64,000 bases of DNA from Flavobacterium sp. CF108 (GTDB lineage Bacteria > Bacteroidota > Bacteroidia > Flavobacteriales > Flavobacteriaceae): positions 88,411-152,410 of the forward strand of contig NZ_FQWW01000010.1 of the NCBI RefSeq assembly GCF_900129795.1, written 5' to 3'. The notes beneath the pieces were generated by a model. That model did not search any database, was not told where the DNA came from, and saw nothing but the letters and a program-made list of their open reading frames with translations. The position numbers were made by a program, and so were the translations under genes. Positions 18,762-26,121 of this stretch are shown one piece after another; positions within the stretch are counted from its first letter, which is position 1, and each line of letters opens with the position of its first letter.

Positions 18762-18959
18762 ATGGGCTCAAAAAAAGAAAATAAAAAGAATGATAAGGTT
18801 GAAGAGCCAAGAATAGAATACGAAATTCAAAAGCCTAAATTTAAAGGAATAGATCCTGAAACTTTTGATTTTGATGCTGAGTTTGCAAAAGGATTAACAC
18901 CGGAGGAGTTTAAAGCTGAAATGTCTAAAAGAATAAAAGCTTATCCTTGGAAAAAATAA
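18762..18959 (+). CDS. Small highly charged hypothetical protein
   Basis: A 65-residue lysine- and glutamate-rich soluble protein with no family I recognise. The N-terminal half is disordered-looking (KKENKKNDKVEEPR), the C-terminal half reads like a helical segment (GLTPEEFKAEMSKRIKAYPWKK). A -7-like TAATTTTG is at 18733-18740, but I see no TTG at normal distance. A strong hairpin follows directly, so it is an independent small gene rather than noise. Confidence 0.6.
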   Translation: MGSKKENKKNDKVEEPRIEYEIQKPKFKGIDPETFDFDAEFAKGLTPEEFKAEMSKRIKAYPWKK

Positions 18960-18982
18960 CTTTAGAAATAAATTAAAAAATA

Positions 18983-19020
18983 AAATCCTCATAAATAAGA
19001 TGTTATTTATGAGGATTTTT
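18983..19020. terminator. Terminator hairpin after the 65-residue gene
   Basis: AAAATCCTCATAAATA pairs perfectly with TATTTATGAGGATTTT and a T-run continues on the plus strand. It may also serve fabD from the other side. Confidence 0.85.
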
Positions 19021-19040
19021 TATATGATATTCGATACGAA

Positions 19041-19064
19041 AGACGCACTGCAGTGCGCCTCTAC
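19041..19064. repeat. 20-bp palindromic repeat, copy 2
   Basis: AGACGCACTGCAGTGCGCCT followed by CTAC: one base differs from the perfect palindrome. It lies just after the end of fabD, in the opposite orientation with respect to the GTAG tag of copy 1. Confidence 0.82.
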
Positions 19065-19066
19065 GA

Positions 19067-19942
19067 TTATGCATTCGCAGTAACCGCTTCTTTATCAATT
19101 TTATTAATCAAACCAGCTAAAACTTTTCCTGGGCCAACTTCAGTAAATAAAGTAGCGCCGTCAGCGATCATTTGCTGTACAGATTGCGTCCATTTTACAG
19201 GAGCAGTCAATTGAATGATTAAGTTCTTTTTAATCTCGTTTGCATCAGAAACTGCATTTGCAGTTACGTTTTGATATACTGGGCAAATAGGAGTAGAGAA
19301 TGTAGTTGCTTCAATTGCAGCCGCTAATTCTTCTCTTGCAGGTTCCATCATTGGTGAATGAAATGCACCACCAACAGGTAAAATTAAAGCACGTTTTGCT
19401 CCCGCAGCTTTCATTGCTTCACAAGCTTTTTCAACAGCAGTAGTTTCTCCTGAAATCACTAATTGTCCTGGGCAGTTGTAATTTGCTGCAACCACAATTC
19501 CGTCGATAGAAGCACAAACTTCTTCCACAATATTATCTGCTAAACCTAAAACCGCAGCCATTGTCGATGGCGTGATTTCACAAGCTTTTTGCATTGCCAA
19601 AGCACGTTGAGAAACTAATTTAAGACCATCTTCAAAAGATAAAGTTCCGTTAGCAACCAGTGCAGAGAATTCTCCTAAAGAATGTCCCGCAACCATTTCT
19701 GGTTTAAAATCTTCGCCTAAAGTTTTAGCTAAAATAACAGAATGTAAAAATACTGCCGGCTGTGTAACTTTAGTCTCTTTTAGCTCTTCGGCAGTGCCTT
19801 CGAACATAATATCTGTAATTCTAAAACCTAAAATTTCATTGGCTTTTTCGAATAATTCTTTGGCTAAAGCCGAGTTTTCATATAGATCTTTGCCCATTCC
19901 TGTAAACTGTGCGCCCTGACCTGGAAATACGTATGCTTTCAT
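19067..19942 (-). CDS. fabD: Malonyl-CoA:ACP transacylase
   Basis: A 291-residue transacylase that loads malonate onto acyl carrier protein for fatty acid synthesis in the cytoplasm. FPGQGAQ (6-12) is the oxyanion loop, S88 in GHSLGE the nucleophile and H195 in GGAFHSPM the base. The sequence is full length. A minus-strand TACTTTTG at 19999-20006 is a likely -7 box. Here it stands alone, not beside fabH/acpP as in many bacteria. Confidence 0.96.
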   Translation of the reverse strand: MKAYVFPGQGAQFTGMGKDLYENSALAKELFEKANEILGFRITDIMFEGTAEELKETKVTQPAVFLHSVILAKTLGEDFKPEMVAGHSLGEFSALVANGTLSFEDGLKLVSQRALAMQKACEITPSTMAAVLGLADNIVEEVCASIDGIVVAANYNCPGQLVISGETTAVEKACEAMKAAGAKRALILPVGGAFHSPMMEPAREELAAAIEATTFSTPICPVYQNVTANAVSDANEIKKNLIIQLTAPVKWTQSVQQMIADGATLFTEVGPGKVLAGLINKIDKEAVTANA

Positions 19943-19998
19943 TTGTCTAATTTAATTTTTACTTTTTTTAAAATTGAAAATTAGTTTCAATTGGAAGG

Positions 19999-20006
19999 CA
20001 AAAGTA
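19999..20006 (-). promoter_or_regulatory. Candidate -7 box of fabD
   Basis: TACTTTTG on the minus strand fits the consensus. No TTG is seen at normal distance, so only the -7 part is supported. Confidence 0.4.
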
Positions 20007-20014
20007 CTATTTTT

Positions 20015-20377
20015 TTATTTCGTATAATCCTTAAACATGTAAATCCATGCTAATCTTGAAAATCTAAGATTGAAAGAAGTAAGTAAAGTAATAACTACAG
20101 CTATGATTGGAATAATTCTTAAATCGAAATTTGTCTCAAAGAAAAACTGAGCAACACAATACGTCGCGATTCCCTGAGCGACTGTTAATCCGTAGTTTAC
20201 ATACATCGCGCCAAAGAAATAACCAGGCTCTTTTTGGAACTTGTAATTGCAATGACTGCAGTATTCGTTCATTTTTGGAAGACCGAAAGATAAAAAAATA
20301 TTTCTGTCTGTAAATACTTTCCCTTTATGACAAACAGGACATTCGTTGCTTAAAATATGAGTTAATGAATTTGACAT
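20015..20377 (-). CDS. DUF983 membrane protein with zinc-ribbon
   Basis: A 120-residue protein. Two C-x2-C pairs (CPVC near 14 and CSHC near 40) make a zinc-ribbon-like head, followed by two transmembrane segments (about 52-75 and 85-105). EPGYFFGAMYVNYG is the DUF983 signature. Family function is unknown. The fabD promoter lies immediately downstream. Confidence 0.82.
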   Translation of the reverse strand: MSNSLTHILSNECPVCHKGKVFTDRNIFLSFGLPKMNEYCSHCNYKFQKEPGYFFGAMYVNYGLTVAQGIATYCVAQFFFETNFDLRIIPIIAVVITLLTSFNLRFSRLAWIYMFKDYTK

Positions 20378-20515
20378 GACTTTGATGTTTTTTATTTATA
20401 CAAAGGTAATTCAGAGCAGGATAAAAGTCTTTTTAGTATCTTCGCTTATTATAGCACAATAAAGACATTTGTTCCGTTTTGTTTTTTAGACTTGTGTAAA
20501 ACCTGCTATAAATGG

Positions 20516-20603
20516 CGCACAGATGACACGGATTAAGCAGATTTACAAATAGCAAATAAACAAATCAGTTTGAATCGGTATAAATCTGCGTCATCTGCGT
20601 GCG
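20516..20603. repeat. Intergenic inverted repeat (CAGAT type)
   Basis: The left arm has CGCACAGATGACACGG and ends CAGATTTA; the right arm is TAAATCTG, GTCATCTGCGTGCG. Pairing is imperfect. The wording resembles the CACAGATT family at 21.5 and 29.2 kb. With the gap it fills most of 20378-20660, where I see no gene. Confidence 0.65.
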
Positions 20604-20660
20604 ATTCTCATTTTAATCAGTAGGCAAACGCGATATAGTTGGCACACCAATATTTTATTT

Positions 20661-21524
20661 ATGAAAAAGTACCCTGTTTACAGCGTTCAGAATTTTAGCT
20701 GCAATGATATTCATCGCGATTTTTACGTTAATACTTTTACAGAGCATTTAAAAAGCCACAGTTTTGTGGAAGAACCGCATCGTCATGATTCCTATTTAAT
20801 GGTGTTTTTTACAAAAGGTTCCGGACAGCACGAAGTCGATTTTGACCAATTCGAAATAAAAAGAGGAAGTCTGTTTGTACTGCAGCCCGGACAAATGCAT
20901 CATTGGAGTTTGTCTAAAGATGTTGAAGGTTTTGTAATTATCTTTTCGCAGGAATTGTATAATTTATATTTCGGACAAAAAAATATCAATGATTATAATT
21001 TCTATCATTCCATTCATAACCGACCGGAATTGGTTTTCGAAGAAAAAGAAATCCCAAAAATCCTCCCTTATTTTGATTTATTAATTCAGGAAAACAATCA
21101 AAATAATAAATATCAGCTGGACAAAATGCTGAATTTATTAGATTCCATTCACATCGAAATTTCCCGTAAATATGGCGAAACGTATTCGCATCAAACGCAT
21201 TCGTACAATATTAAAATCAACAAGTTTGAATCGCTTTTAGAGGAATATTTCAGAACTGAAAAACTACCGTCTTTCTACGCGGAAAAACTAAATATCACGC
21301 TAAAACATTTAAACCGAATCTGCAATGAAATTCTACAAAAAACAGCCACAGAAGTTATCACAGATCGTGTAATCCTAGAGATAAAACGAATGTTAATCGA
21401 CAAACAATTAGCCGTAAACGAAGTAGCCTTTAAAGTCGGCTACGAAGATTACTCGTATTTCTCCCGATTCTTCAAAAAACAAACAGGATTATCACCAACA
21501 GAATTTCGAAATACAGCGCGATAA
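20661..21524 (+). CDS. AraC-family transcriptional regulator
   Basis: A 287-residue regulator. Residues 15-115 form a cupin sensing domain (PHRHDSYLMVFFTKGSG, PGQMHHWSL), and the last 90 residues hold two helix-turn-helix motifs ending VGYEDYSYFSRFFKKQTGLSPTEFR. The ligand is unknown. It stands next to, and on the opposite strand from, the YceI and pirin genes, which share an upstream palindrome, so it is a plausible but unproven regulator of them. The gene is bracketed by two intergenic inverted repeats. Confidence 0.92.
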   Translation: MKKYPVYSVQNFSCNDIHRDFYVNTFTEHLKSHSFVEEPHRHDSYLMVFFTKGSGQHEVDFDQFEIKRGSLFVLQPGQMHHWSLSKDVEGFVIIFSQELYNLYFGQKNINDYNFYHSIHNRPELVFEEKEIPKILPYFDLLIQENNQNNKYQLDKMLNLLDSIHIEISRKYGETYSHQTHSYNIKINKFESLLEEYFRTEKLPSFYAEKLNITLKHLNRICNEILQKTATEVITDRVILEIKRMLIDKQLAVNEVAFKVGYEDYSYFSRFFKKQTGLSPTEFRNTAR

Positions 21525-21535
21525 GTTTTAAGTTT

Positions 21536-21712
21536 GCCACGAATTACACTAATTTCCACGAATTATTTTTTGCCACAGATTAAAAGGATTTTCACAGATT
21601 ATTTATTCTCACAATACAGAAAAAAATCTTTTTTAATCTTTTTAATCTGTGGCAAAAAAAAAATTTCCAGTTTGAAAGAAAAAAATTCGTGAAAATTAGT
21701 GTAATTCGTGGC
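21536..21712. repeat. Nested inverted repeat, CACGAATT outside and CACAGATT inside
   Basis: A 29-nt outer arm (21536-21564) starting GCCACGAATTACAC returns inverted at 21684-21712 with one mismatch. Inside it, arms starting GCCACAGATTAAAAGG at 21572 end at 21653. The outer pair alone would form a long stem. Confidence 0.88.
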
Positions 21713-21728
21713 AAACCCTCAAAAAAAA

Positions 21729-21758
21729 AGCCTGCACTCCCGAGAAAAGGTGCAGGCT
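21729..21758 (-). terminator. Terminator of the YceI gene
   Basis: AGCCTGCAC pairs with GTGCAGGCT, and on the minus strand a run of T follows. Confidence 0.85.
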
Positions 21759-21794
21759 TCTTAACCAACCAAATTAAAACCTAATTATAAAGTA

Positions 21795-22328
21795 TTAAGC
21801 TTGTTTTACAAATTGTAACTCAATGTTTAATTTTACTTCTTCACCAACTAAAACACCTCCAGTTTCAAGAGCTGAGTTCCAGTTTAAACCCCAATCTTTA
21901 CGATTGATTTTTCCTTCAATGCTTAAACCTACTTTTGTATTTCCCCAAGGATCAGTTAAGATTCCGCTATATTCTACTGGGAATTTTACCTCTTTTGAAA
22001 TTCCTTTGATCGTTAAATCTCCAGTTAATTGATAATCTCCAGCATCAATTTTTTTGAAAGAAGAAGCTTTAAAAGCTAATTTCGGATTGTTTTCTACATC
22101 AAAAAAGTCTGCACTTCTTAAATGCCCGTCTCTGTCTGCATTTGCAGTATCGATAGAAGCGATATCGCCAGAAAATTCGATTGCAGCATTTTCGAAGTCA
22201 TCTCCTTGTGTAGTGATTGTTGCATCGTAAGTTCCAAATTTACCTGAAACATTTGTAAACATCATGTGTTTAACTTTAAAACCAATTTCTGAATGTGTTG
22301 GGTCAATTGACCATTTTGTAGCTGCCAT
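21795..22328 (-). CDS. YceI-family lipid-binding protein
   Basis: A 177-residue beta-barrel lipocalin-like protein of the YceI family, which bind isoprenoid or other lipid chains. WSIDPTHSEIGFKVKHMM at the N-terminus and DWGLNWN near the C-terminus are typical. The start is placed at MAATKWSID (22328) because the longer frame to 22391 adds an unrelated stretch, runs across the -7 box and would have no signal peptide either. The absence of a signal peptide suggests a cytoplasmic location, unlike E. coli YceI. Its promoter carries the palindrome shared with pirin. Confidence 0.88.
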   Translation of the reverse strand: MAATKWSIDPTHSEIGFKVKHMMFTNVSGKFGTYDATITTQGDDFENAAIEFSGDIASIDTANADRDGHLRSADFFDVENNPKLAFKASSFKKIDAGDYQLTGDLTIKGISKEVKFPVEYSGILTDPWGNTKVGLSIEGKINRKDWGLNWNSALETGGVLVGEEVKLNIELQFVKQA

Positions 22329-22367
22329 AATTTTATTTTTTAAATAATTAATTTCATTTTGATAGGA

Positions 22368-22413
22368 CAAAGTTACTTCGGCTGTCTTCATTTGGCACTT
22401 AACCTAGATTAAG
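22368..22413 (-). promoter_or_regulatory. YceI promoter with shared palindromic operator
   Basis: Minus-strand -7 box TAACTTTG at 22368-22375. The palindrome CTTAACCTAGATTAAG is at 22398-22413, 22 nt from the -7 box, where the -33 box should be. The identical 16-mer at identical spacing lies before pirin. Confidence 0.65.
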
Positions 22414-22483
22414 AAATGAAGACGAAATAAATCTTTGATTCCTAGTTTGTTTTGTTTTTATTGTTTGAAAAATTGCTATTGAA

Positions 22484-23200
22484 TTAATAGTTCATCGGAA
22501 CGTCCATCAATAAAAATTCAGCATCTGTATTTGCTTTTATATTTAAGATTTTAGTTCCTGAAATTCCAACCGCATCACGAGTGTTTAATTCCTGGCCGTT
22601 GATTGTAATATTTCCTTTTAAAACGAAAGTATAAACTCCGTTTCCTTCTTTTTTAATTTTATATTCAGTCGTTACACCTGAGTCAAAATTTCCCATTTGA
22701 AACCAAGCATCTTGGTGAATCCAAACTCCCTCGTCATCAGCATTTGGAGATAAAATTAGAGACAATTTATTATGTCTGTCAGCAACATCTAAAGTAATTT
22801 GCTGGTAACGCGGTGTAACGTTTCTTTTATTTGGAAACAACCAAATTTGTAACAATTTAGTCTGTTGATCTGCATTCGGATTAAACTCACTATGCTGAAC
22901 TCCAGTTCCGGCACTCATTACCTGAATATCACCATTTTTGATAATTTCAGTATTTCCCATACTGTCTTTGTGTGCCAAATCTCCTTCTAACGGAATTGTA
23001 ATAATTTCCATATTATCGTGAGGATGCGTTCCAAATCCCATTCCCGCAGCAATTGTATCATCGTTTAAAACACGAAGCGCTCCAAACTGAATTCTGTCTG
23101 GGTTGTACCAGCTCGCAAAACTAAAACTATGATAAGCATTAAGCCATCCGTGATTTGCATTTCCTCTTGTTTCTGCTTTATGTAATACTATATTTTCCAT
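22484..23200 (-). CDS. Pirin-family protein
   Basis: A 238-residue bicupin. The N-terminal cupin has the metal ligands H58, H60 in GTHPHDN, then H102 and E104 in GVQHSEFN. The family includes enzymes with quercetin 2,3-dioxygenase activity and redox-responsive regulators; the exact reaction here is unknown. The C-terminal pirin domain (about 165-235) is complete. It is probably co-regulated with YceI through the shared palindrome, which suggests a stress or redox response. Confidence 0.92.
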   Translation of the reverse strand: MENIVLHKAETRGNANHGWLNAYHSFSFASWYNPDRIQFGALRVLNDDTIAAGMGFGTHPHDNMEIITIPLEGDLAHKDSMGNTEIIKNGDIQVMSAGTGVQHSEFNPNADQQTKLLQIWLFPNKRNVTPRYQQITLDVADRHNKLSLILSPNADDEGVWIHQDAWFQMGNFDSGVTTEYKIKKEGNGVYTFVLKGNITINGQELNTRDAVGISGTKILNIKANTDAEFLLMDVPMNY

Positions 23201-23229
23201 GATCTTGTATGTTTTGTAATTTTATAGTA

Positions 23230-23275
23230 CAAAGATACTGCCGAGGTCAAGGAAACGCACTTAACCTAGATTAAG
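23230..23275 (-). promoter_or_regulatory. Pirin promoter with shared palindromic operator
   Basis: Minus-strand -7 box TATCTTTG at 23230-23237. The palindrome CTTAACCTAGATTAAG lies at 23260-23275, again 22 nt from the -7 box. Confidence 0.65.
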
Positions 23276-23280
23276 AAGTT

Positions 23281-23325
23281 TTTTTGAGAGGTTCAAAGGT
23301 TCAGAGTTGCAGAGGTTCAAAGGTT
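23281..23325. repeat. Short direct repeat, GAGGTTCAAAGG type
   Basis: GAGGTTCAAAGGTTCAGAG is followed by GCAGAGGTTCAAAGG: a 12-nt unit used twice with a partial copy between. It begins the gene-free stretch 23201-23562. Confidence 0.5.
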
Positions 23326-23361
23326 TTTTCTTGGAGCAGGAATTTTAGTTTTCAAAAGACC

Positions 23362-23434
23362 TGACGTCCCGTTATCCGTTTCAATCTTTTGTACCGAACC
23401 CCGGTACAAAAGGATTTTCACTTCTATCGGGGCT
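23362..23434 (-). ncRNA. Candidate structured RNA element, copy Y
   Basis: Read on the minus strand: AGCCCCGATAGAAG, ATCC, then a perfect hairpin (TTTTGTACCG / CGGTACAAAA, 23386-23412), GATTGAAACGG, and ATAACGGGACGTC. The same order with a different hairpin occurs at 35461-35543. No open frame covers it. Whether it is transcribed is unknown. It may match a known flavobacterial RNA motif. Confidence 0.4.
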
Positions 23435-23492
23435 ATACTAGAAGTTTTAGTTTTTAGAAGTTGTGTTTTGTACGCAAAGTATAGCCTTGTAG

Positions 23493-23532
23493 TTTGTCAT
23501 TTCGACGAAGGAGAAATCTTCGCAAGTAACTC
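23493..23532 (+). repeat. 40-bp repeat, left boundary of the DUF4375 gene
   Basis: Begins TTTGTCATTTCGACGAAGG and ends CTTCGCAAGTAACTC. It returns inverted at 24011-24050 with 3 mismatches in 40. Confidence 0.88.
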
Positions 23533-23562
23533 TACAAAGATTGGCAATATTGTTAGGAGTTT

Positions 23563-23985
23563 CTAATGTTCGGAATTATTGGTTAAATTGCCATCAGGAT
23601 ATTTGTAAAATTCAAGATCTAATTTGTTCAAGCTTGCACTTATTTCTTCATTGTAAAGTTCTTCAACTTCTTGATTTCGTAATTTTTCAATTAAAATCTT
23701 ATTTGATAATTTCTTTGGATTAATTAAGGAAATTGCTGATTCAAGGATTTTTGCAGTTTTTGGTTTGTTGTTTTTCTTTAATGCTTTTAATGTTTCAAAA
23801 CAATTTTGACCACAATTTAAAAAGTATTGATTAAATCCGCCATTATTTACTTCCATTTCTAATTGTTCAATATTAGCTTTCGGTTTAAAACTATTGGTTT
23901 TCTCTTTGTCTGATTCAACTTGGCTGAAACAACTTGAAAATGTCATTAAAAGTAAGAGTAAAATGGGATTGAATAATTTTATCAT
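23563..23985 (-). CDS. DUF4375 (DMP19-like) lipoprotein
   Basis: A 140-residue protein. The N-terminus is a lipoprotein signal with the cysteine in MTFSSC (Cys19). The body matches DUF4375: NGGFNQYFLNCGQ (about 48-60) and ETLKALKKNNKPKTAKILESA. The function is not known. The gene lies between inverted 40-bp repeats and has no obvious partner, so it may have arrived as a unit. Confidence 0.7.
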   Translation of the reverse strand: MIKLFNPILLLLLMTFSSCFSQVESDKEKTNSFKPKANIEQLEMEVNNGGFNQYFLNCGQNCFETLKALKKNNKPKTAKILESAISLINPKKLSNKILIEKLRNQEVEELYNEEISASLNKLDLEFYKYPDGNLTNNSEH

Positions 23986-24010
23986 TTTTAGTTGTGGATT
24001 TTGTTTTGTC

Positions 24011-24050
24011 GAGCTACTTGCGAAGATCTCTCCTTCGTCGAGATGACAAA
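24011..24050 (-). repeat. 40-bp repeat, right boundary of the DUF4375 gene
   Basis: The inverse of 23493-23532, starting GAGCTACTTGCGAAGATCTC and ending GAGATGACAAA. Confidence 0.88.
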
Positions 24051-24076
24051 ATTGTGGCTAAGCCTTAAAAAAAGAA

Positions 24077-24436
24077 TTATTTAATTCTAATCAATTTCCC
24101 TTTTCCAACCACTACATCAAGATAATTCATGGCAGGATGTTTTTTATTATGCATGTAAAAAGAAATAGTATCTCTTTCAATTTGATCTTTTGAAATACTT
24201 ATAATTAAATCAGTATTAATGAAATTATCCAACAGTATTACATTGCCATAAGAGATTTTTCCTTTTGGCATGTACTTGTTATCAAAAATGAAAACACTAT
24301 CCTTAAAAGTAATTTTATCTTTTTGAATATAGGAATTGTCATCTTCTAATAAATAATTGTAACGACCGTTAAGTTTATCTGTTTTCTGATTGAAGTTAAT
24401 AGAAAGGAATATTATTATTAAAGCGAAATATTTCAT
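24077..24436 (-). CDS. Small exported hypothetical protein
   Basis: A 119-residue protein of no family I recognise. An N-terminal hydrophobic stretch (MKYFALIIIFLSINF) suggests export, followed by beta-strand-rich sequence (LNGRYNYLLEDDNSY, KGKISYGNVILLDNF). It starts 6 bp after the end of the RamB/ScfR-like regulator gene on the same strand, so it is probably its transcript partner. Confidence 0.65.
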   Translation of the reverse strand: MKYFALIIIFLSINFNQKTDKLNGRYNYLLEDDNSYIQKDKITFKDSVFIFDNKYMPKGKISYGNVILLDNFINTDLIISISKDQIERDTISFYMHNKKHPAMNYLDVVVGKGKLIRIK

Positions 24437-24442
24437 AGGATT

Positions 24443-25924
24443 CTAACTAAATTGATTTATAAACTGCTGTACTACAATGTCAGTATTCTCATGACGTTTC
24501 TTTCTTTCTAAAACAATCGGAGGAGCGGATCTTTCCTGACAATCTTTTACAGCACAAGTTTCGCACGTAACACCAACAATTCGTTTCACTAAAGGCTTTC
24601 CTTCAATGAATTTGAATTTCTTTTTCATAGTCGGATTAATTAAAATGCCGACAGAAATACTTCTAATATAATTTTCTGCAAAAGGATCTTTTGTAGCCGA
24701 TGAAAAAACTAAATATTCATTTCCGCTATTAGCGTAACTGGATATTTGTGCGTCAAAAAAATGAGATTTATTTTGTTTGATGGCTTCGTCAATCGTTTTA
24801 ACCGAAACCCATCTTCTGCAATAATGCTCATTGGTTTCATTGGCGTGTGGTTCCTGCTGATGTGTAATATGTAATTCTTTATTGATTTGGTAAACATCCG
24901 AACCAACACGGTGAGATAATCTTAAAAAGAATAAGTTTTTAAGCTGAAAATCTTTCGGTAATAAATTGGTTAATCGCTGATAAAAAGATTCGGGCGAAAC
25001 TTCAAAACTTTCTATTAACGCTACAAATTCTTCCGGTTTTGGGTTTTCATTTTCCAAAAAGGAATTGATTCTATCTACCAATGATTTTCTCGGCAATAAT
25101 AAAGCACCGGCAAAATAAGAAGCGTAGAAGTTGTGCAAAACCTGATCGAAATTTTCAAACTTAATCCAGCTGAAAGTCAATAATCGATCTGAAATTTTTA
25201 AGTAATTATAAGCAATTTCTTTTGCTAAAATAAAAGCTTTCTGGGGAGCATCAAGTTCTGTAGAAAGTAATAACGTTTTGCTTTTCGGAACATAAATCGA
25301 ACGTAAATCGTCTAAAGCTTCCTGATCTGTAAAAGCGATTTCTTTTATATTGTATTCGTATTCTTCTTTTAGAATATCTTCTAATTCTTCTGTACTTATT
25401 TTAGAATTCAGATTAATTTGAAATGACTTCGAAAACTCAATTACTTTTTCTTCTAAATCTTCAAAATAATTACTGTGTGCTTCCTGATACGAGCGTAAAG
25501 CGGCCAAAAAGAAGCTTTCACGGCTTAAATTATAATGCTGTGCAATTTCGATAATCGTACTAATAAACGCATTGACTTTTGCAGGAGCATTGGCAATAAT
25601 ATCAATTAAATCAGCTTCCTGAATTCCAAAAAGCTCTAGCGGAATCTCTTTTAGAATTCCAGATTTTAAGATTTCGCCAATTGGAGCGAGGTTGTTGTCG
25701 AGTTTTAAAGATACCATTTGGTCGTAAGTCACGTCCAAATGTTCGCAGAGCAATAAAATTTTATCTGTTTTTGGATATTTTTTTCCCTTTTCAATCTCGT
25801 TTAAATACGATTTTGAAAGATTTGTCAATTTGGCTAGGCCAAAAAGTGACAGATTTTTTTGCGTTCTGACTTGCTTCAATTTTAGTCCGAAGATCAGCTT
25901 TATATAGTCTTTTTCGATATCCAT
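24443..25924 (-). CDS. RamB/ScfR-like short-chain fatty acid transcriptional regulator
   Basis: A 493-residue XRE-type regulator. The helix-turn-helix is at about 12-65 (SLFGLAKLTNLSKSYLNEIEKG). The middle holds an ImmA/IrrE-like fold (about 190-300), but the metal motif HExxH is replaced by KEIAY, so it is unlikely to be a protease. The C-terminus has the DUF2083-type region ending with cysteines in CETCAVKDC (about 458-466). Architecture matches regulators of acetate and propionate use (RamB, ScfR, PrpC type). It is divergent from aceB-aceA with a perfect palindrome between, so it is probably the regulator of the glyoxylate shunt. Confidence 0.85.
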   Translation of the reverse strand: MDIEKDYIKLIFGLKLKQVRTQKNLSLFGLAKLTNLSKSYLNEIEKGKKYPKTDKILLLCEHLDVTYDQMVSLKLDNNLAPIGEILKSGILKEIPLELFGIQEADLIDIIANAPAKVNAFISTIIEIAQHYNLSRESFFLAALRSYQEAHSNYFEDLEEKVIEFSKSFQINLNSKISTEELEDILKEEYEYNIKEIAFTDQEALDDLRSIYVPKSKTLLLSTELDAPQKAFILAKEIAYNYLKISDRLLTFSWIKFENFDQVLHNFYASYFAGALLLPRKSLVDRINSFLENENPKPEEFVALIESFEVSPESFYQRLTNLLPKDFQLKNLFFLRLSHRVGSDVYQINKELHITHQQEPHANETNEHYCRRWVSVKTIDEAIKQNKSHFFDAQISSYANSGNEYLVFSSATKDPFAENYIRSISVGILINPTMKKKFKFIEGKPLVKRIVGVTCETCAVKDCQERSAPPIVLERKKRHENTDIVVQQFINQFS

Positions 25925-25928
25925 GAAT

Positions 25929-25959
25929 CAAATATAGTTATTCTAAAAATAATCGCCAA
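25929..25959 (-). promoter_or_regulatory. Promoter of the RamB/ScfR-like regulator, leaderless
   Basis: Minus-strand TTG at 25957-25959, 20-nt spacer, TATATTTG at 25929-25936. The start codon begins only 4 nt after the -7 box, so the transcript should start at or next to the ATG. Confidence 0.6.
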
Positions 25960-25978
25960 AAAATTATTTTTAATATTT

Positions 25979-25992
25979 AGCGAACGTTCGCT
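25979..25992. promoter_or_regulatory. Candidate operator between the regulator and aceB
   Basis: AGCGAACGTTCGCT is a perfect 14-bp palindrome. It touches the -33 box of the likely aceB promoter and lies 19 nt upstream of the regulator's -33 box. Binding by the neighbouring regulator is inferred. Confidence 0.5.
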
Positions 25993-26022
25993 TGTTTTGT
26001 AAAAAACTTTTTTCTAATATTG
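25992..26022 (+). promoter_or_regulatory. Candidate promoter of aceB-aceA
   Basis: TTG at 25992-25994, 20-nt spacer, TAATATTG at 26015-26022 (one mismatch). Confidence 0.42.
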
Positions 26023-26121
26023 TGGTGTAGAAATTATTAGATATCAGATTGTTATGGTTTAGTGTTTTGAAAAACATATAAACGATTCAATTGTTACTAA
26101 TGAAAATTAAAAACCACAGCT

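Noticed and set aside
22329..22391. N-terminal extension of YceI
   Set aside because: It would be translated across the -7 box and adds residues with no family match.
24443..25924. ImmA/IrrE protease activity of the regulator
   Set aside because: The HExxH position reads KEIAY, so the metal site is lost.
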